DNA of 64,000 bases from DASQZT01 sp963728965. GTDB lineage: Bacteria; Acidobacteriota; Terriglobia; Bryobacterales; Bryobacteraceae. The number at the start of each line of letters is the position of its first letter. Within the stretch, counting starts at the first letter, position 1. Positions 54,872 to 63,765 of this stretch are shown here, one piece after another. The stretch is taken from positions 105,509-169,508 of the forward strand of contig CAVSMH010000003.1 in NCBI GenBank assembly GCA_963728965.1, read 5' to 3'. The notes beneath the pieces were generated by a model that ran no database searches, was not told where the DNA came from, and saw only the letters and a list, made by a program, of their open reading frames with translations. Made by a program: the position numbers and the translations under genes.

Positions 54872-55095
54872 ACGGGAGGCGGGCCGCCGGTTCGCGCCAC
54901 CCCGCCGTTCGTTTCGCCTGAAACGCGCCGCCCTACGGGCGTCGCCAGGCTCCACTCACGCCGGGGCGGCGCGAACAACTCCCGGCCGAATGGGGCAAAC
55001 TATGACTATCAGGGGTGGGCCAAATTAGATGATCGAAGTGGGCCAGGCCTGATGATCGAACTCACGCTTCGCCCTCCGCGATTCGTAAACGCTAC

Positions 55096-55367
55096 GCGAC
55101 TCCTGCTTGTCCGGTTGTTTCAGCAAACCACCATATGTTGCGGTCACCAGCGGCGGGCGTGTGCCGACGCTTCGTCGCGCCGTGAGCCTGTCGCACTGCG
55201 GTTGAGCAGAGAGCGCCTGGTCTGTGGCAGATTTCGGGCATGGAGGGGCCCACAAGCCCGGCAATAGGGCCTCTGTCGCGGCCCCATGTTGATCTTGCAC
55301 TCGCTGGCCTCGTGTCAAACACTACAGGTTGGGGTTTGCTGAAACAACCGGACAAGCAGGACGCGAC
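55096..55367. repeat. Inverted repeat pair, about 35 bp, flanking 200 bp
   Basis: The stretch at 55096-55131 containing CTGCTTGTCCGGTTGTTTCA returns in inverse orientation near 55331-55367 (TGAAACAACCGGACAAGCAG). The outer ends also correspond (GCGAC with GTCGC). No coding frame lies between. It may be the ends of a small non-autonomous element. Confidence 0.65.
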
Positions 55368-55683
55368 TACAGTCGGGTCACCGGCCTTGATTGGCCCGCC
55401 ATCGGCCACCAACAGCTTTTGGATTGACGGCCCGACCGCTGCACAGGAACCCGGTTGTCATTCATGGGGACACGATTGATCGGCAACCAACACCGGCAGC
55501 GACATACCCGAGGCGATGTCCAAAACCAACACCGGGACACCGGGCAGAAGAACCGAGCCACCTCAGGCATCGTCGTCGTCAGTTGCTGAGGCGTTCTGTT
55601 CAGTGGGGCGACTTCACGCGCGGGACAATGTCCCTATAATCGGCTCCGGGCCTCGAGGACTCCTCTCCGTCGGTAGACGGAGC

Positions 55684-55925
55684 ATGATCGCGATCGGAAG
55701 CGCTGCCAGATCATGGGGCGGATCATCGCCCTTGGTGTACAACTGGTGGACGATCTTCATGCGTTTGGGAATCCCGGATAAACACGCCGAAGTTATCACC
55801 TCGCGGCCGTTGGCCCTGCACGGCATCGCCCGGCAAACCCGTCACGGAAATCAGACCACGGTGGAGATCACGAGCACGCACTCGAAAGCCGCGCAGATCG
55901 CGGAGATTCTGACTAAGGTGAGCGG
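55684..55925 (+). pseudogene. IS1380-family transposase, C-terminal fragment
   Basis: The frame encodes LVYNWWTIFMRLGIPDKHAE, then VITSRPLALHGIARQTRHGN and TTVEITSTHSKAAQIAEIL. This is the typical C-terminal tail of IS1380 transposases. The catalytic part is missing. It joins directly to a different transposase fragment near 55925. Confidence 0.65.
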
Positions 55926-55940
55926 GTCGTTTTTAGGATC

Positions 55941-56267
55941 AAGCGATTGGTCGAGTTCAGCGCCGCGCATCAGGTTACGGTGAAGTTGGCCTGCTATCCT
56001 CCCTACCACAGCAAGTACAACCCGGTGGAGCGTGTCTTCGGCGTGCTGGAGAACTACTGGAATGGCGACCCGCTGCAGACCGTGCAGAAGGCCCTTGGCA
56101 TGGCCGAGGGCATGACCTACAAGGGCGTGCAGCCAACTAATCGAGACCGCTTACCCCAAGGGCGTGCGGCTCACCAAAAAGCAGATGCGACCCTACGAAG
56201 CCTGCATCGAACGGCTCACTGGGCTGCGCAAATGGTTCGTCACGATCACCAGCGACGCCGCTAGTCT
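55941..56267 (+). pseudogene. DDE transposase C-terminal fragment, frameshifted
   Basis: RLVEFSAAHQVTVKLACYPP followed by YHSKYNPVERVFGVLENYWN is the glutamate-containing end of an ISAzo13/IS630-like DDE transposase. Near 56135 the reading moves to another frame, which ends LIETAYPKGVRLTKKQM and LTGLRKWFVTI. The N-terminal half is absent. It is a remnant. Confidence 0.6.
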
Positions 56268-56319
56268 TGCCTTCTTTTCGGGCCGGCCATGAGTGGCGAT
56301 TTATTATTGGCCGAGTCCC

Positions 56320-57337
56320 TTAGCTCGGGTCAAGCCACACGACGTTCATCCTCCCCACCCTATCGACGGTGAGGCCGGCCCATACCCCGGGACTCTGCTC
56401 AAACGTCGCCACGGGAGCTCCGGAAGACAAATGAGCGTCACCGAAGGGCACGGGCCCTTTCCAGCCGTCGTTGGCGTTGAAGTCCCCCCACACCACATTC
56501 ATCTCCCCGTCCTTGTCCACAGTCAAGCCGGCCCACACCCCAGGGCTCAGCTCAAAGACCGACACCGGCGCTGCGGGAAACAGATGGGCGTCACCGAAAG
56601 GCTTGGGCCCTTTCCAGGGGTCGTTGGTATTAAAGTCCCCCCACACCACATTCATCGCCCCGGCCTTGTCCACAGTCAAGCCGGCCCACACCCCGGGGCT
56701 CTGCTCAAAGATCGAAACGGGCGCTCCGGGAAACAGATGGGCGTCACCGAAAGACTTGGGCCCTTTCCAGCCGTCGTTGGCGTTGAAGTCGCCCCACACC
56801 ACATTCATCGCCCCGCACTTGTCCACCGTTAACCCGGCCCGCACCCCGGGGCTCTGCTCAAAGACCGACACCGGCGCTCCCGGCACCAGGTGCGGGTCCC
56901 CGAAGGCCACCGGCCCCCGCCAGACGGAGTGGCCAGCCGGCACGTCAAAGTGGGAGCGCATGAGCTGAACCTGATAAGGCCTGAACGTCGAGACAAGATA
57001 ATAGATTGTTAGATCTCTGTAGGCCGGATCCCATTTTGTGTATCGGTTCAGCAAGAACGGGCCGTAGGCGTAACTCACCTCACCACCATAAGCCTGGTCA
57101 TCAGCGGGGGTCAAGAACAGGTGCGACGTCGAAGAGCTCGTCGCACTTTGGACGATGCATGAATCTGCCCAAGGCATTATCCCTAAGCGGGTCGAAAACA
57201 ATGATCTCATCAGACCAATCCCATGGAGTTGTCCCCAGACGCACGACTATAGGCCCATTGGGGTTATGTTGGTTTACGGCCGCCGGGTCTACGTTTAGTG
57301 GTGTTGCGCCTGGTGAGGCCAGGGTGTAAAGCAACGT
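56320..57337 (-). pseudogene. DUF4185 plus lectin-like repeat protein, 5' truncated and frameshifted
   Basis: The 3' part encodes four repeats of about 48 residues (WKGPKPFGDAHLFPAAPVSV, FELSPGVWAGLTVDKDGEMN, VVWGDFN), similar to PLL-type beta-propeller lectins. Upstream in the same direction, SYAYGPFLLNRYTKWDPAYR and DLTIYYLVSTFRPYQVQLMR match the end of a DUF4185 domain. A further piece (GTTPWDWSDEIIVFDPLR) lies in a different frame, joining near 57115. The 5' end is cut by the IS3 element at 57338. It is a broken secreted or carbohydrate-binding protein. Confidence 0.65.
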
Positions 57338-57823
57338 TGCGCTTGCCCCGTTTGCTGAGACAAATAGTTAAGACACTGTTGACCGTTCGCTGCCATTTCA
57401 TTGTGCCCCATCCCGGAACGGTTTTAGGATGAAGCTGCCGGTGAAGCGGAGACGGGCTCTGCTGGCGAGCACCCCGATCAAGGAATAGCCGGCCGGAACT
57501 CATCTGCGGACGATGAGATGGAGCGCGGTCCTCCCGACACGCTCTGCTACCCGGGTTCGGGGCCGACCGACGGGAGGCGGCACGGCTCCCGGCCTGGGGT
57601 TTGGTTTTCATACCACATCGGACCAGATAGATTCCGCCATGCCTTGAAAAACGCATTCTGATGGCCGTCAGAATGAGACCGCCGGGGTAGCCCGGCCAGT
57701 GGGGAGGCATCGGCGCAAACTCGGCTGTGGCGATTACAATCCGGACCACGTAGCTGCCGGTCGCTTGTCGAGTTTCCCTGTATAGGGCGCCTTTGCTTCC
57801 GCCATTCATATGATGCGTCGATG

Positions 57824-58672
57824 TCATAGGGCGCGGCGGCATGCGCTCGTGGTTGCTGCCTGGCCCAACAACTGTTGTTCAAACTCCACCGGCGGCCGGT
57901 AGCCGAGCGCCGAATGGAGGCGTTTGCGGTTGTACACCCGTTCCAGGAAGTGCTTTATGGAAGCCCGCGCCTCCGCCAGATCGCGGTATTCCTGGCGATA
58001 CACCTCCTCATATTTGAGGGTCTTCATGAACGATTCGCAGGCCGCATTGTCGAACGGATTTCCCTTGCGACTCATGCTGATGGTGATGTCCCGGCTCTTC
58101 AGCAGGTCCGTGTAGTCTTGTGAGGCGTACTGCACGCCGCGGTCAGAATGATGCACCAAACCCGGCGCCGGTATGCGCCGCTCAAGCGCCATGCGAAGCG
58201 CTGCGATGGTAAGCTCGTCCTCCAACGTTCGGTCCAGCGCCCAGCCAATCACCCGCCGCGAGTAGGCATCCAAGATGACAGCTAGATACACGAACTCCGC
58301 TGCCAGTCGAATGTAGGTGATGTCCGCCACCCACAGTTGATCGATGTCGGTCAACGCCATCCCGCGCGCCAGGTTCGGGTACACCGGCCGACTGTGATTG
58401 GAGTTCGTGGTCACCAGGAACTTCCGTCGCCGCAGGCACAGCAGATTGTCCTCCCGCATCAGGCGGTACACCCGGTTCGGCCCGACCTGCCAGCCGCGCC
58501 GGTGCAGTTCTTCGGTCATGCGTGGCCGTCCATAGGCGGGAAACTCCAAGGCGATCCGCTGGATGGCATCCCGTAGATCGATGTCCTTATCCCCGGCGGC
58601 CGGCGTGGTCAGGAACCGGTAGTAGCCGGCCCGGCTCAGATGGGCCAGCGCGCACATCTCGGCGATGCTCAT
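57824..58672 (-). CDS. IS3-family transposase OrfB (DDE integrase domain)
   Basis: A 282-aa catalytic protein. An HTH_21-like N-terminus is followed by the integrase core: LWVADITYIRLAAEFVYLAV (first Asp), LVHHSDRGVQYASQ (second Asp) and NPFDNAACESFMKTLKYE (Glu). Complete. The ATG at 58672 overlaps the orfA stop (ATGA) with GGAGGG upstream, which supports coupled starts in place of the usual programmed fusion. Confidence 0.92.
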   Translation of the reverse strand: MSIAEMCALAHLSRAGYYRFLTTPAAGDKDIDLRDAIQRIALEFPAYGRPRMTEELHRRGWQVGPNRVYRLMREDNLLCLRRRKFLVTTNSNHSRPVYPNLARGMALTDIDQLWVADITYIRLAAEFVYLAVILDAYSRRVIGWALDRTLEDELTIAALRMALERRIPAPGLVHHSDRGVQYASQDYTDLLKSRDITISMSRKGNPFDNAACESFMKTLKYEEVYRQEYRDLAEARASIKHFLERVYNRKRLHSALGYRPPVEFEQQLLGQAATTSACRRAL

Positions 58673-59046
58673 GCTCGTTTCCCTCCGGACTTGCTCCTGG
58701 ATGTTCCCGTAGATCGCGGCTTTCCAGTCAATGCCTGCAACCTCCGCTGTTCCTCGATGCGTTGCAAGCTGCGCTTTAAAAAATCGATCTCCAGGGTTTG
58801 CTGGCCGATTTTCCGCTCCAGCTTGGCCTGCTCGGTATCATCCCACCGCTGCTTTCCCAAGCCCGGAAACGCATTGCCCGGTCCTTCACGGAATTCCCGG
58901 CGCCAGCGATGCAGGACATTCGGGTTCACCTCAAATGCCCGCGCCACCTCGGCAATCGAGGACCCCGTCTCCAGCCGTCGGATGGCGGCCAATTTCTCCT
59001 CACGCGTGAAAGTTCGTCGTGACAGCCCCATGACACAATTCTCCAT
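58669..59046 (-). CDS. IS3-family transposase OrfA (helix-turn-helix)
   Basis: A 125-aa DNA-binding partner of OrfB. The N-terminus SRRTFTREEKLAAIRRLETG is followed by the helix-turn-helix SIAEVARAFEVNPNVLHRWR, and a leucine-zipper-like C-terminus (LERKIGQQTLEIDFLKRSLQ) mediates oligomerisation. It overlaps orfB by 4 bp. Confidence 0.92.
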   Translation of the reverse strand: MENCVMGLSRRTFTREEKLAAIRRLETGSSIAEVARAFEVNPNVLHRWRREFREGPGNAFPGLGKQRWDDTEQAKLERKIGQQTLEIDFLKRSLQRIEEQRRLQALTGKPRSTGTSRSKSGGKRA

Positions 59047-59097
59047 TCAATGGAATTTGTGTCTTAACTGTTTGTCTCAAAAATCGGGACAAGTCCA

Positions 59098-59768
59098 GAT
59101 CCACTCGCTCATATTCATTCCGGCCCGCGCCGAATTGCAGTCGATCCCGGAACGCCCACGAGGACCGCGAGGCCGGGTGAAAAGGTTCGCCCCCTGATTG
59201 GCGGTGATCCGAAGAATCCCAGCTTCCCACGCATTGCCGGGCACCTCGGGCCACTCCCTTCCGAACGCGGTGCGGACGACCCTACCCCATCTCGCGACCG
59301 ACTGGCAGCTGAACTCTCAGTATCGACCGGGCTCCGTGTTGACGAAGTCGCCAAGCTCACCATCTTTCAAATTCTCGATCTCCCGGTCGGCGGCGACTCT
59401 GAGAGATTCACGACCATGCACGTGACGAAGACGAAGAGGCTGGTACAGCGCGACGTCAATGTGCCAAACTACCTCATTCCGGATCTGCACGCCTACATCG
59501 ATGGGGAACGGAAGGAGTGCATTGCCGTTGGCAGGCGCTACTGGATAAAGAAAAAGAGCGATGAGCCCAAAGCACTCTTCGTGAACGGCGTGGATGCGCG
59601 CCAAAACGCCGGTAAACCCGTAAGTGCGGACACGCTCTCGGGTGCGTTTCGCAGAGCCGTCATTAAAGCGGGAGTGACCGAATGGGTCACGAAGACGGAC
59701 CCTAACACCAGCGAGGTTCGCCAGGTCCCGGTTCCCCGACACCGCTACCATGATTTACGCCATACCTA
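59098..59768 (+). pseudogene. Tyrosine recombinase, middle part (5' lost to IS3, split by ISAzo13)
   Basis: One frame encodes LSVSTGLRVDEVAKLTIFQI, with the first catalytic Arg, then a central part and VPRHRYHDLRHT containing the His-x-x-Arg pair, and then breaks at the ISAzo13-like element. The matching 3' part (61685-61876) continues in register if the element and one copy of CCTA are removed. The N-terminus is cut off at the IS3 end. Otherwise all catalytic residues are present. Confidence 0.8.
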
Positions 59769-61682
59769 AGTGCGCACGCAACAATAGATTCACATTGGAG
59801 CAATCGTATAGTTCCAGGCGGGTAGGGTCGAATGGCGTTTGATACGGAGGCGGCGGACATGCTCTGGATCGGGTGAGGTACCGGTTGGGTACTGCCTTCG
59901 GTCGAGGTGTGCCGAGACTGCGAGCCCGGTTCGGGTGCATGTGTTGCGGATGAAGTTCAGGACTTTGGGGTAACTGTCGAGAGGTTCGGCGGCCCAGTTT
60001 TTGGAGATTTCGGAGAACAGGCGGTGCTCGATGGGATTCCATTTGGAAGCGCCCGTGGGGTAGTGAGCAACGGTTACGGTGAGCCCAAAGCTGTTGCAGA
60101 GTTGGGTTTGCAGTTCAGTTTTCCAGGCGCCGGTACGGCAACTGTTACTGCCGCCGGTATCGGCCAGGATGAGCAACTGCCGGCCGCGACGATAGCGGTC
60201 CGCACCGTCGCGCTTCCACCAGCCGGCGATGGAGTGGGCGGCAAAGGCTGCCGTGTCGTGCGAGACACCCACGAAGACCGAGCCTCGGTTGGCGAGCAGG
60301 TCATAGATCCCATAGGGGATCGCGACGCCGATGGCATCGGAGCGGAAATCGTGATCATTGACGCGCACCGGCGTGCGATCCCACTTGACTCCATGGTTCT
60401 TGAAGTTGCCAACCAGTTCTCGCTTTTTGGTATCGACACTGATAATGGGAAGTCCCTGACGCTCAAAGCGGGTACGCAACGACGAGATGTATCGGAACTG
60501 TTGGTCGCGGTCCGGGCTGGAGTCAGTGGCAATGGCTTTGCGGTTCACGCGCAGGGAAAAATCCATATCGTGAAGCAGCCGCGCCACGGTATTGGCAGAG
60601 ATCTCGATATCGAGTTGGCGCAGCAGCTCGGCGATTCCGGCGGGCGTCTTGTGGGTCCATCGAATGCCGGTGATGGGATCGCCGGCGGTGTCGTGTTCCA
60701 GTAGGATTTCGATGGCGTCGATTACTTCGGGCGTTTTTTTTCCACCGGCTTGCGCCCGGCGCCGTGCTGTCGGATCCGGCCGACCTCGACATCCTGATCC
60801 AGCAACTGTCGGCGGCCGCGGGCGATGGTGTGCGGATCGAGGCCCAGAAACTCGGCCAGCACACTGTCGCCGCCGTGGCCGAGCTTCATGGATTCCAGAC
60901 CGGCGTACAAGCGGCGCTGCTGCTCGTCCAGCAGACTGTAGAACAAGATGATGGCGGCTTTCATCTCATCGGGAGACACTTCCAGACGGACGGCATCGAC
61001 AACCGTAGGGACGGACTGGTTGCTACGACGTGTCAGACGCTGTCGCTGGCGGATGGCCGGGTCGATGGAAGTGTAGAGGAACAGGCCGGAGATCAATTCC
61101 CGGGCGATCCTCTTCTGCTGGACAAGGTGGCGTAAGACATCTTGCGCTCCTACGTGCAGGATCGCAGACAGTTCTTCCGCAAAATATCCCGCGACCGAGC
61201 TATGGATGAACGCCTCGGCAGTGGCCAGCAGGGTACCGTAGCGGGAGAACCAGGCCGGCGTGCAGGACCACAAGCCATCGGCTCCGAAACGGGCGATCTC
61301 GCGAAGCGTGTAGAAACGGCCGCCATGAGAATAGCTGGTCAGGTAGTCGAGTTCTTTGAGTTTTCGGAAAACAGTGAGGTCGACGTCCGTGCCGAGGGCA
61401 CGTTTCAGATCGGGAAGGGTTGCGATTTTGTCATGGAGAAGCAGCTTTCGCAACGAATCGGGAGAGAAGGCGAGAGGTCTCATAATGTTATAGTTGCGAC
61501 TGAAAGACGGATACAATCGACACTATAACATAACCGACGATGAATTCGGCAAGGTGCGGATCGGTTCCAGTTGCCCGTCGATATTGAGGGAAACCTTAAG
61601 TGAAGCGGGATCGTGCCGAAGCGCGCAGTCGTCGGTAATGTGGACGCTACGACTACGAATGAGCAGTTATTGTTGCGTCAGC
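59769..61682 (-). mobile_element. ISAzo13-family insertion sequence inserted in the tyrosine recombinase gene
   Basis: Inner inverted repeats ACGCAACAATA (59776-59786) and TATTGTTGCGT (61668-61678) mark the ends. The flanks show CCTA on both sides (59765-59768 and 61683-61686), a likely target duplication (2-4 bp). One transposase is encoded across two frames. Its removal restores the recombinase frame exactly. Confidence 0.78.
59790..61516 (-). CDS. ISAzo13-family transposase, two frames joined at an A8 slippage site
   Basis: The first frame (61516 or ATG 61483 down to about 60722) encodes a long N-terminal region with LKELDYLTSYSHGGRFYTLR and FYSLLDEQQRRLYAGLESMK, ending VEKKRPK-stop. The second frame, one base back, begins in the run of eight A (60741-60734 on this strand) and goes on TPEVIDAIEILLEHDTAGDP, GIRWTHKTPAGIAELLRQLD, then the DDE part with LILADTGGSNSCR and HYPTGASKWNPIEHRLF. 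A programmed -1 shift on A8 would give one transposase. An inverted repeat (GTTATAGT with ACTATAAC) near 61488-61531 may be its operator. Confidence 0.75.
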
Positions 61683-61684
61683 CC

Positions 61685-61876
61685 TATGCTCTTTGGACCT
61701 ATCACGCGCTGGTCGGGCAGGGCATCTCGGAACCGTGGAAGATCATTCAATCGCTGCTCGGCCATGCGCATCTGTCCACGACGCTAGATACGTACCTCCG
61801 GGTTGTGAACGTGGAGAAAGCTCGAACGGCTGACGGAGCCTACGAGGTCATGAGGAGCATCATCCGTGGCAACTAG
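61685..61876 (+). pseudogene. Tyrosine recombinase, C-terminal part (continues the fragment at 59098)
   Basis: YALWTYHALVGQGISEPWKI, then LLGHAHLSTTLDTYLRVVNV holds the third catalytic His (LGHA) and the active Tyr (DTYLR). It stops at 61876, overlapping the next recombinase by 11 bp. Joined with the upstream part it forms an otherwise complete C-terminal catalytic domain. Confidence 0.8.
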
Positions 61877-63201
61877 AGCGCCCCGTCCGACCCGTTTCTC
61901 CAGTGAATCGAAAGCGACCGCCGTCGATATCGATCAGGCGCGTGCCGCAGTTGGCCGCCGAATCGAAAAGGGAACGGAGCAAGGCAAACCCTTCCTTCGA
62001 GTAGTCGTTCCTACTCCGTGCGAGCCCAAACCCGAACAAGTGATCGACTTGTCCTTTCTCTATGCTTTGCCGAATTTGGCTGACACCCTGGCGGAAGCTT
62101 TTTTGGATTGGACAGCCACCACACAAAGGACCGCGAGCCGTGGTGGAGAGGCGGCGCATCTTCGCGTGGGACTGGTGGCCTTCCTGGTTGAAACTGGGCG
62201 GACGGCAACAACTCCGGAAGGCCTTACCACCGAGGTAGCCAATGCCTTCATCGGCTGGCTGAACGAGAAGCGAACCGGCCGAGACGAGCCTCTCCAGGAA
62301 AATTCACGTGCCAAACTGTTTGGGACGCTCCGGCGGCTTATAAAGCATCTGCGGCTATTGCCGAAGTGGTCTGGACGGATACCGCGCGATCTTTATATCA
62401 GAGACTCGCCTTGGCCGATGCGACATCTCAAGAGGAAGGCAACGGAGATCCTCGAGTCGGAGGACCTGAGGCGCTTGTTGTCAGCCTGTGCGGAGGAAGT
62501 GACCAGTACGATTCACCGAATCGAAGAGGGCTGGAGGCTGCGCGAGGCGGCGAGGGATTCGTTGCCTTCCTCTCACCAAGGGTATATGGCTTATGCCGAT
62601 TTGGGTGTCTGCCTTGCCGCGGTCGAGACTCAGCTCCGAGGCCAGATTCTCCGAATGGACGTCGTGAATGACATCGACCGCGATGTGGGGGAGGCCGTAA
62701 GGAAGTTGCACGGCGGGCTCATTTCGCTGGGTGACTACTTCTACCCGACTCCACGCCTGCTCATGCCTTTTATTGTTCTCTTGTCGCTTTACACCGGAGT
62801 GAATACGGGGAGCCTCGTGGAAAGCCAAAGAGGCGGTTTCTGGGTCGCCAGCGTGCTCGGTCACCGCCGTTTTTATTGGAAGGTGTGGAAAGAACGAGCC
62901 AAGCACTGGCAAACAGGGAGTATCGCCTGCGACGAGGATACGACCCATCCGGCAACGCTGGTGCAGTTTCTTATGCGGTGGACCGAGTATCTTCGCCCGC
63001 TGATGCACCCCTCAGAGAGCGAGCGGCTGTTTTTATTCGTTCCACCGAGAGGGAAGAGACCAGCCTCGTCGTTTCACAGCAAATGGGGATCGTTGCTCAG
63101 CGGTTCATGGGAGTACGGCTACCAATTCCTTGAGGAGCACGGTCTCGGTCCCTTGGGCACTCGCCGGTTCCGCGTGACCGGACTGGAAATCGTCCATCAG
63201 G
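61866..63201 (+). pseudogene. Second tyrosine-recombinase-like gene, 3' end cut by IS3 remnant
   Basis: Starts at GTG 61866, inside the end of the first recombinase. A SAM-like N-terminal part (AEAFLDWTATTQRTASRGGE, EVANAFIGWLNEKR) is followed by a catalytic-type domain where the usual TGLR arginine motif reads LYTGVNTGSLVE, i.e. the first catalytic Arg is replaced. The last part FRVTGLEIVHQ joins IS3 DNA at 63202, so the C-terminus with the usual His/Tyr is lost. It probably worked together with the first recombinase. Confidence 0.6.
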
Positions 63202-63765
63202 TACCGGCCGCCGGTGGAGTTTGAACAACAGTTGTTGGGCCAGGCAGCAACCACGAGCGCATGCCGCCGCGCCCTATGACATCGACGCATCATATGAATG
63301 GCGGAAGCAAAGGCGCCCTATACAGGGAAACTCGACAAGCGACCGGCAGCTACGTGGTCCGGATTGTAATCGCCACAGCCGAGTTTGCGCCGATGCCTCC
63401 CCACTGGCCGGGCTACCCCGGCGGTCTCATTCTGACGGCCATCAGAATGCGTTTTTCAAGGCATGGCGGAATCTATCTGGTCCGATGTGGTATGAAAACC
63501 AAACCCCAGGCCGGGAGCCGTGCCGCCTCCCGTCGGTCGGCCCCGAACCCGGGTAGCAGAGCGTGTCGGGAGGACCGCGCTCCATCTCATCGTCCGCAGA
63601 TGAGTTCTGGCCGGCTATTCCTTGATCGGGGTGCTCGCCAGCAGAGCCCGTCTCCGCTTCACCGGCAGCTTCATCCTAAAACCGTTCCGGGATGGGGCAC
63701 AATGAAATGGCAGCGAACGGTCAACAGTGTCTTAACTATTTGTCTCAGCAAACGGGGCAAGCGCA
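63202..63765 (+). mobile_element. Partial IS3 copy, inverted and apparently identical to 57338-57901
   Basis: From the last 26 codons of orfB to the element end (…GCAAGCGCA at 63765), the sequence repeats the left 564 bp of the IS3 element in opposite orientation. All stretches compared are identical. It lacks orfA and most of orfB, so it is not autonomous. Confidence 0.88.

Larger units (their letters stand above)
52482..55064 (+). mobile_element. IS21-family insertion sequence with 5-bp target duplication
   Basis: The termini are long imperfect inverted repeats of about 55 bp starting TGAGTTCG at 52482 and ending CGAACTCA at 55064. They contain the internally repeated TAATTTGGCCCAC motif typical of multiple IstA binding sites. 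The flanks carry CGCTT on both sides (52477-52481 and 55065-55069), a clean 5-bp duplication. The istA and istB genes overlap as GTGA. The element appears complete and recent. Confidence 0.9.
57338..59097 (-). mobile_element. IS3-family insertion sequence, 1,760 bp, with long non-coding tail
   Basis: Two ends match as imperfect inverted repeats of about 39 bp, including the inner block AGTTAAGACAC, starting TG at 57338 and ending CA at 59097. The orfA and orfB genes occupy the right two thirds. The left 486 bp between orfB stop and the end are unusual for IS3 and show no convincing gene. No target duplication is visible: left flank is the lectin-like pseudogene, right flank an integrase fragment, so a rearrangement has occurred. 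Confidence 0.8.

Noticed and set aside
57547..57882. Identical 111-codon frames in both IS3 copies (also at 63221-63556)
   Set aside because: Identity is explained by duplication of the IS3 end; the product lacks motifs and overlaps orfB in another frame, so coding is not supported.
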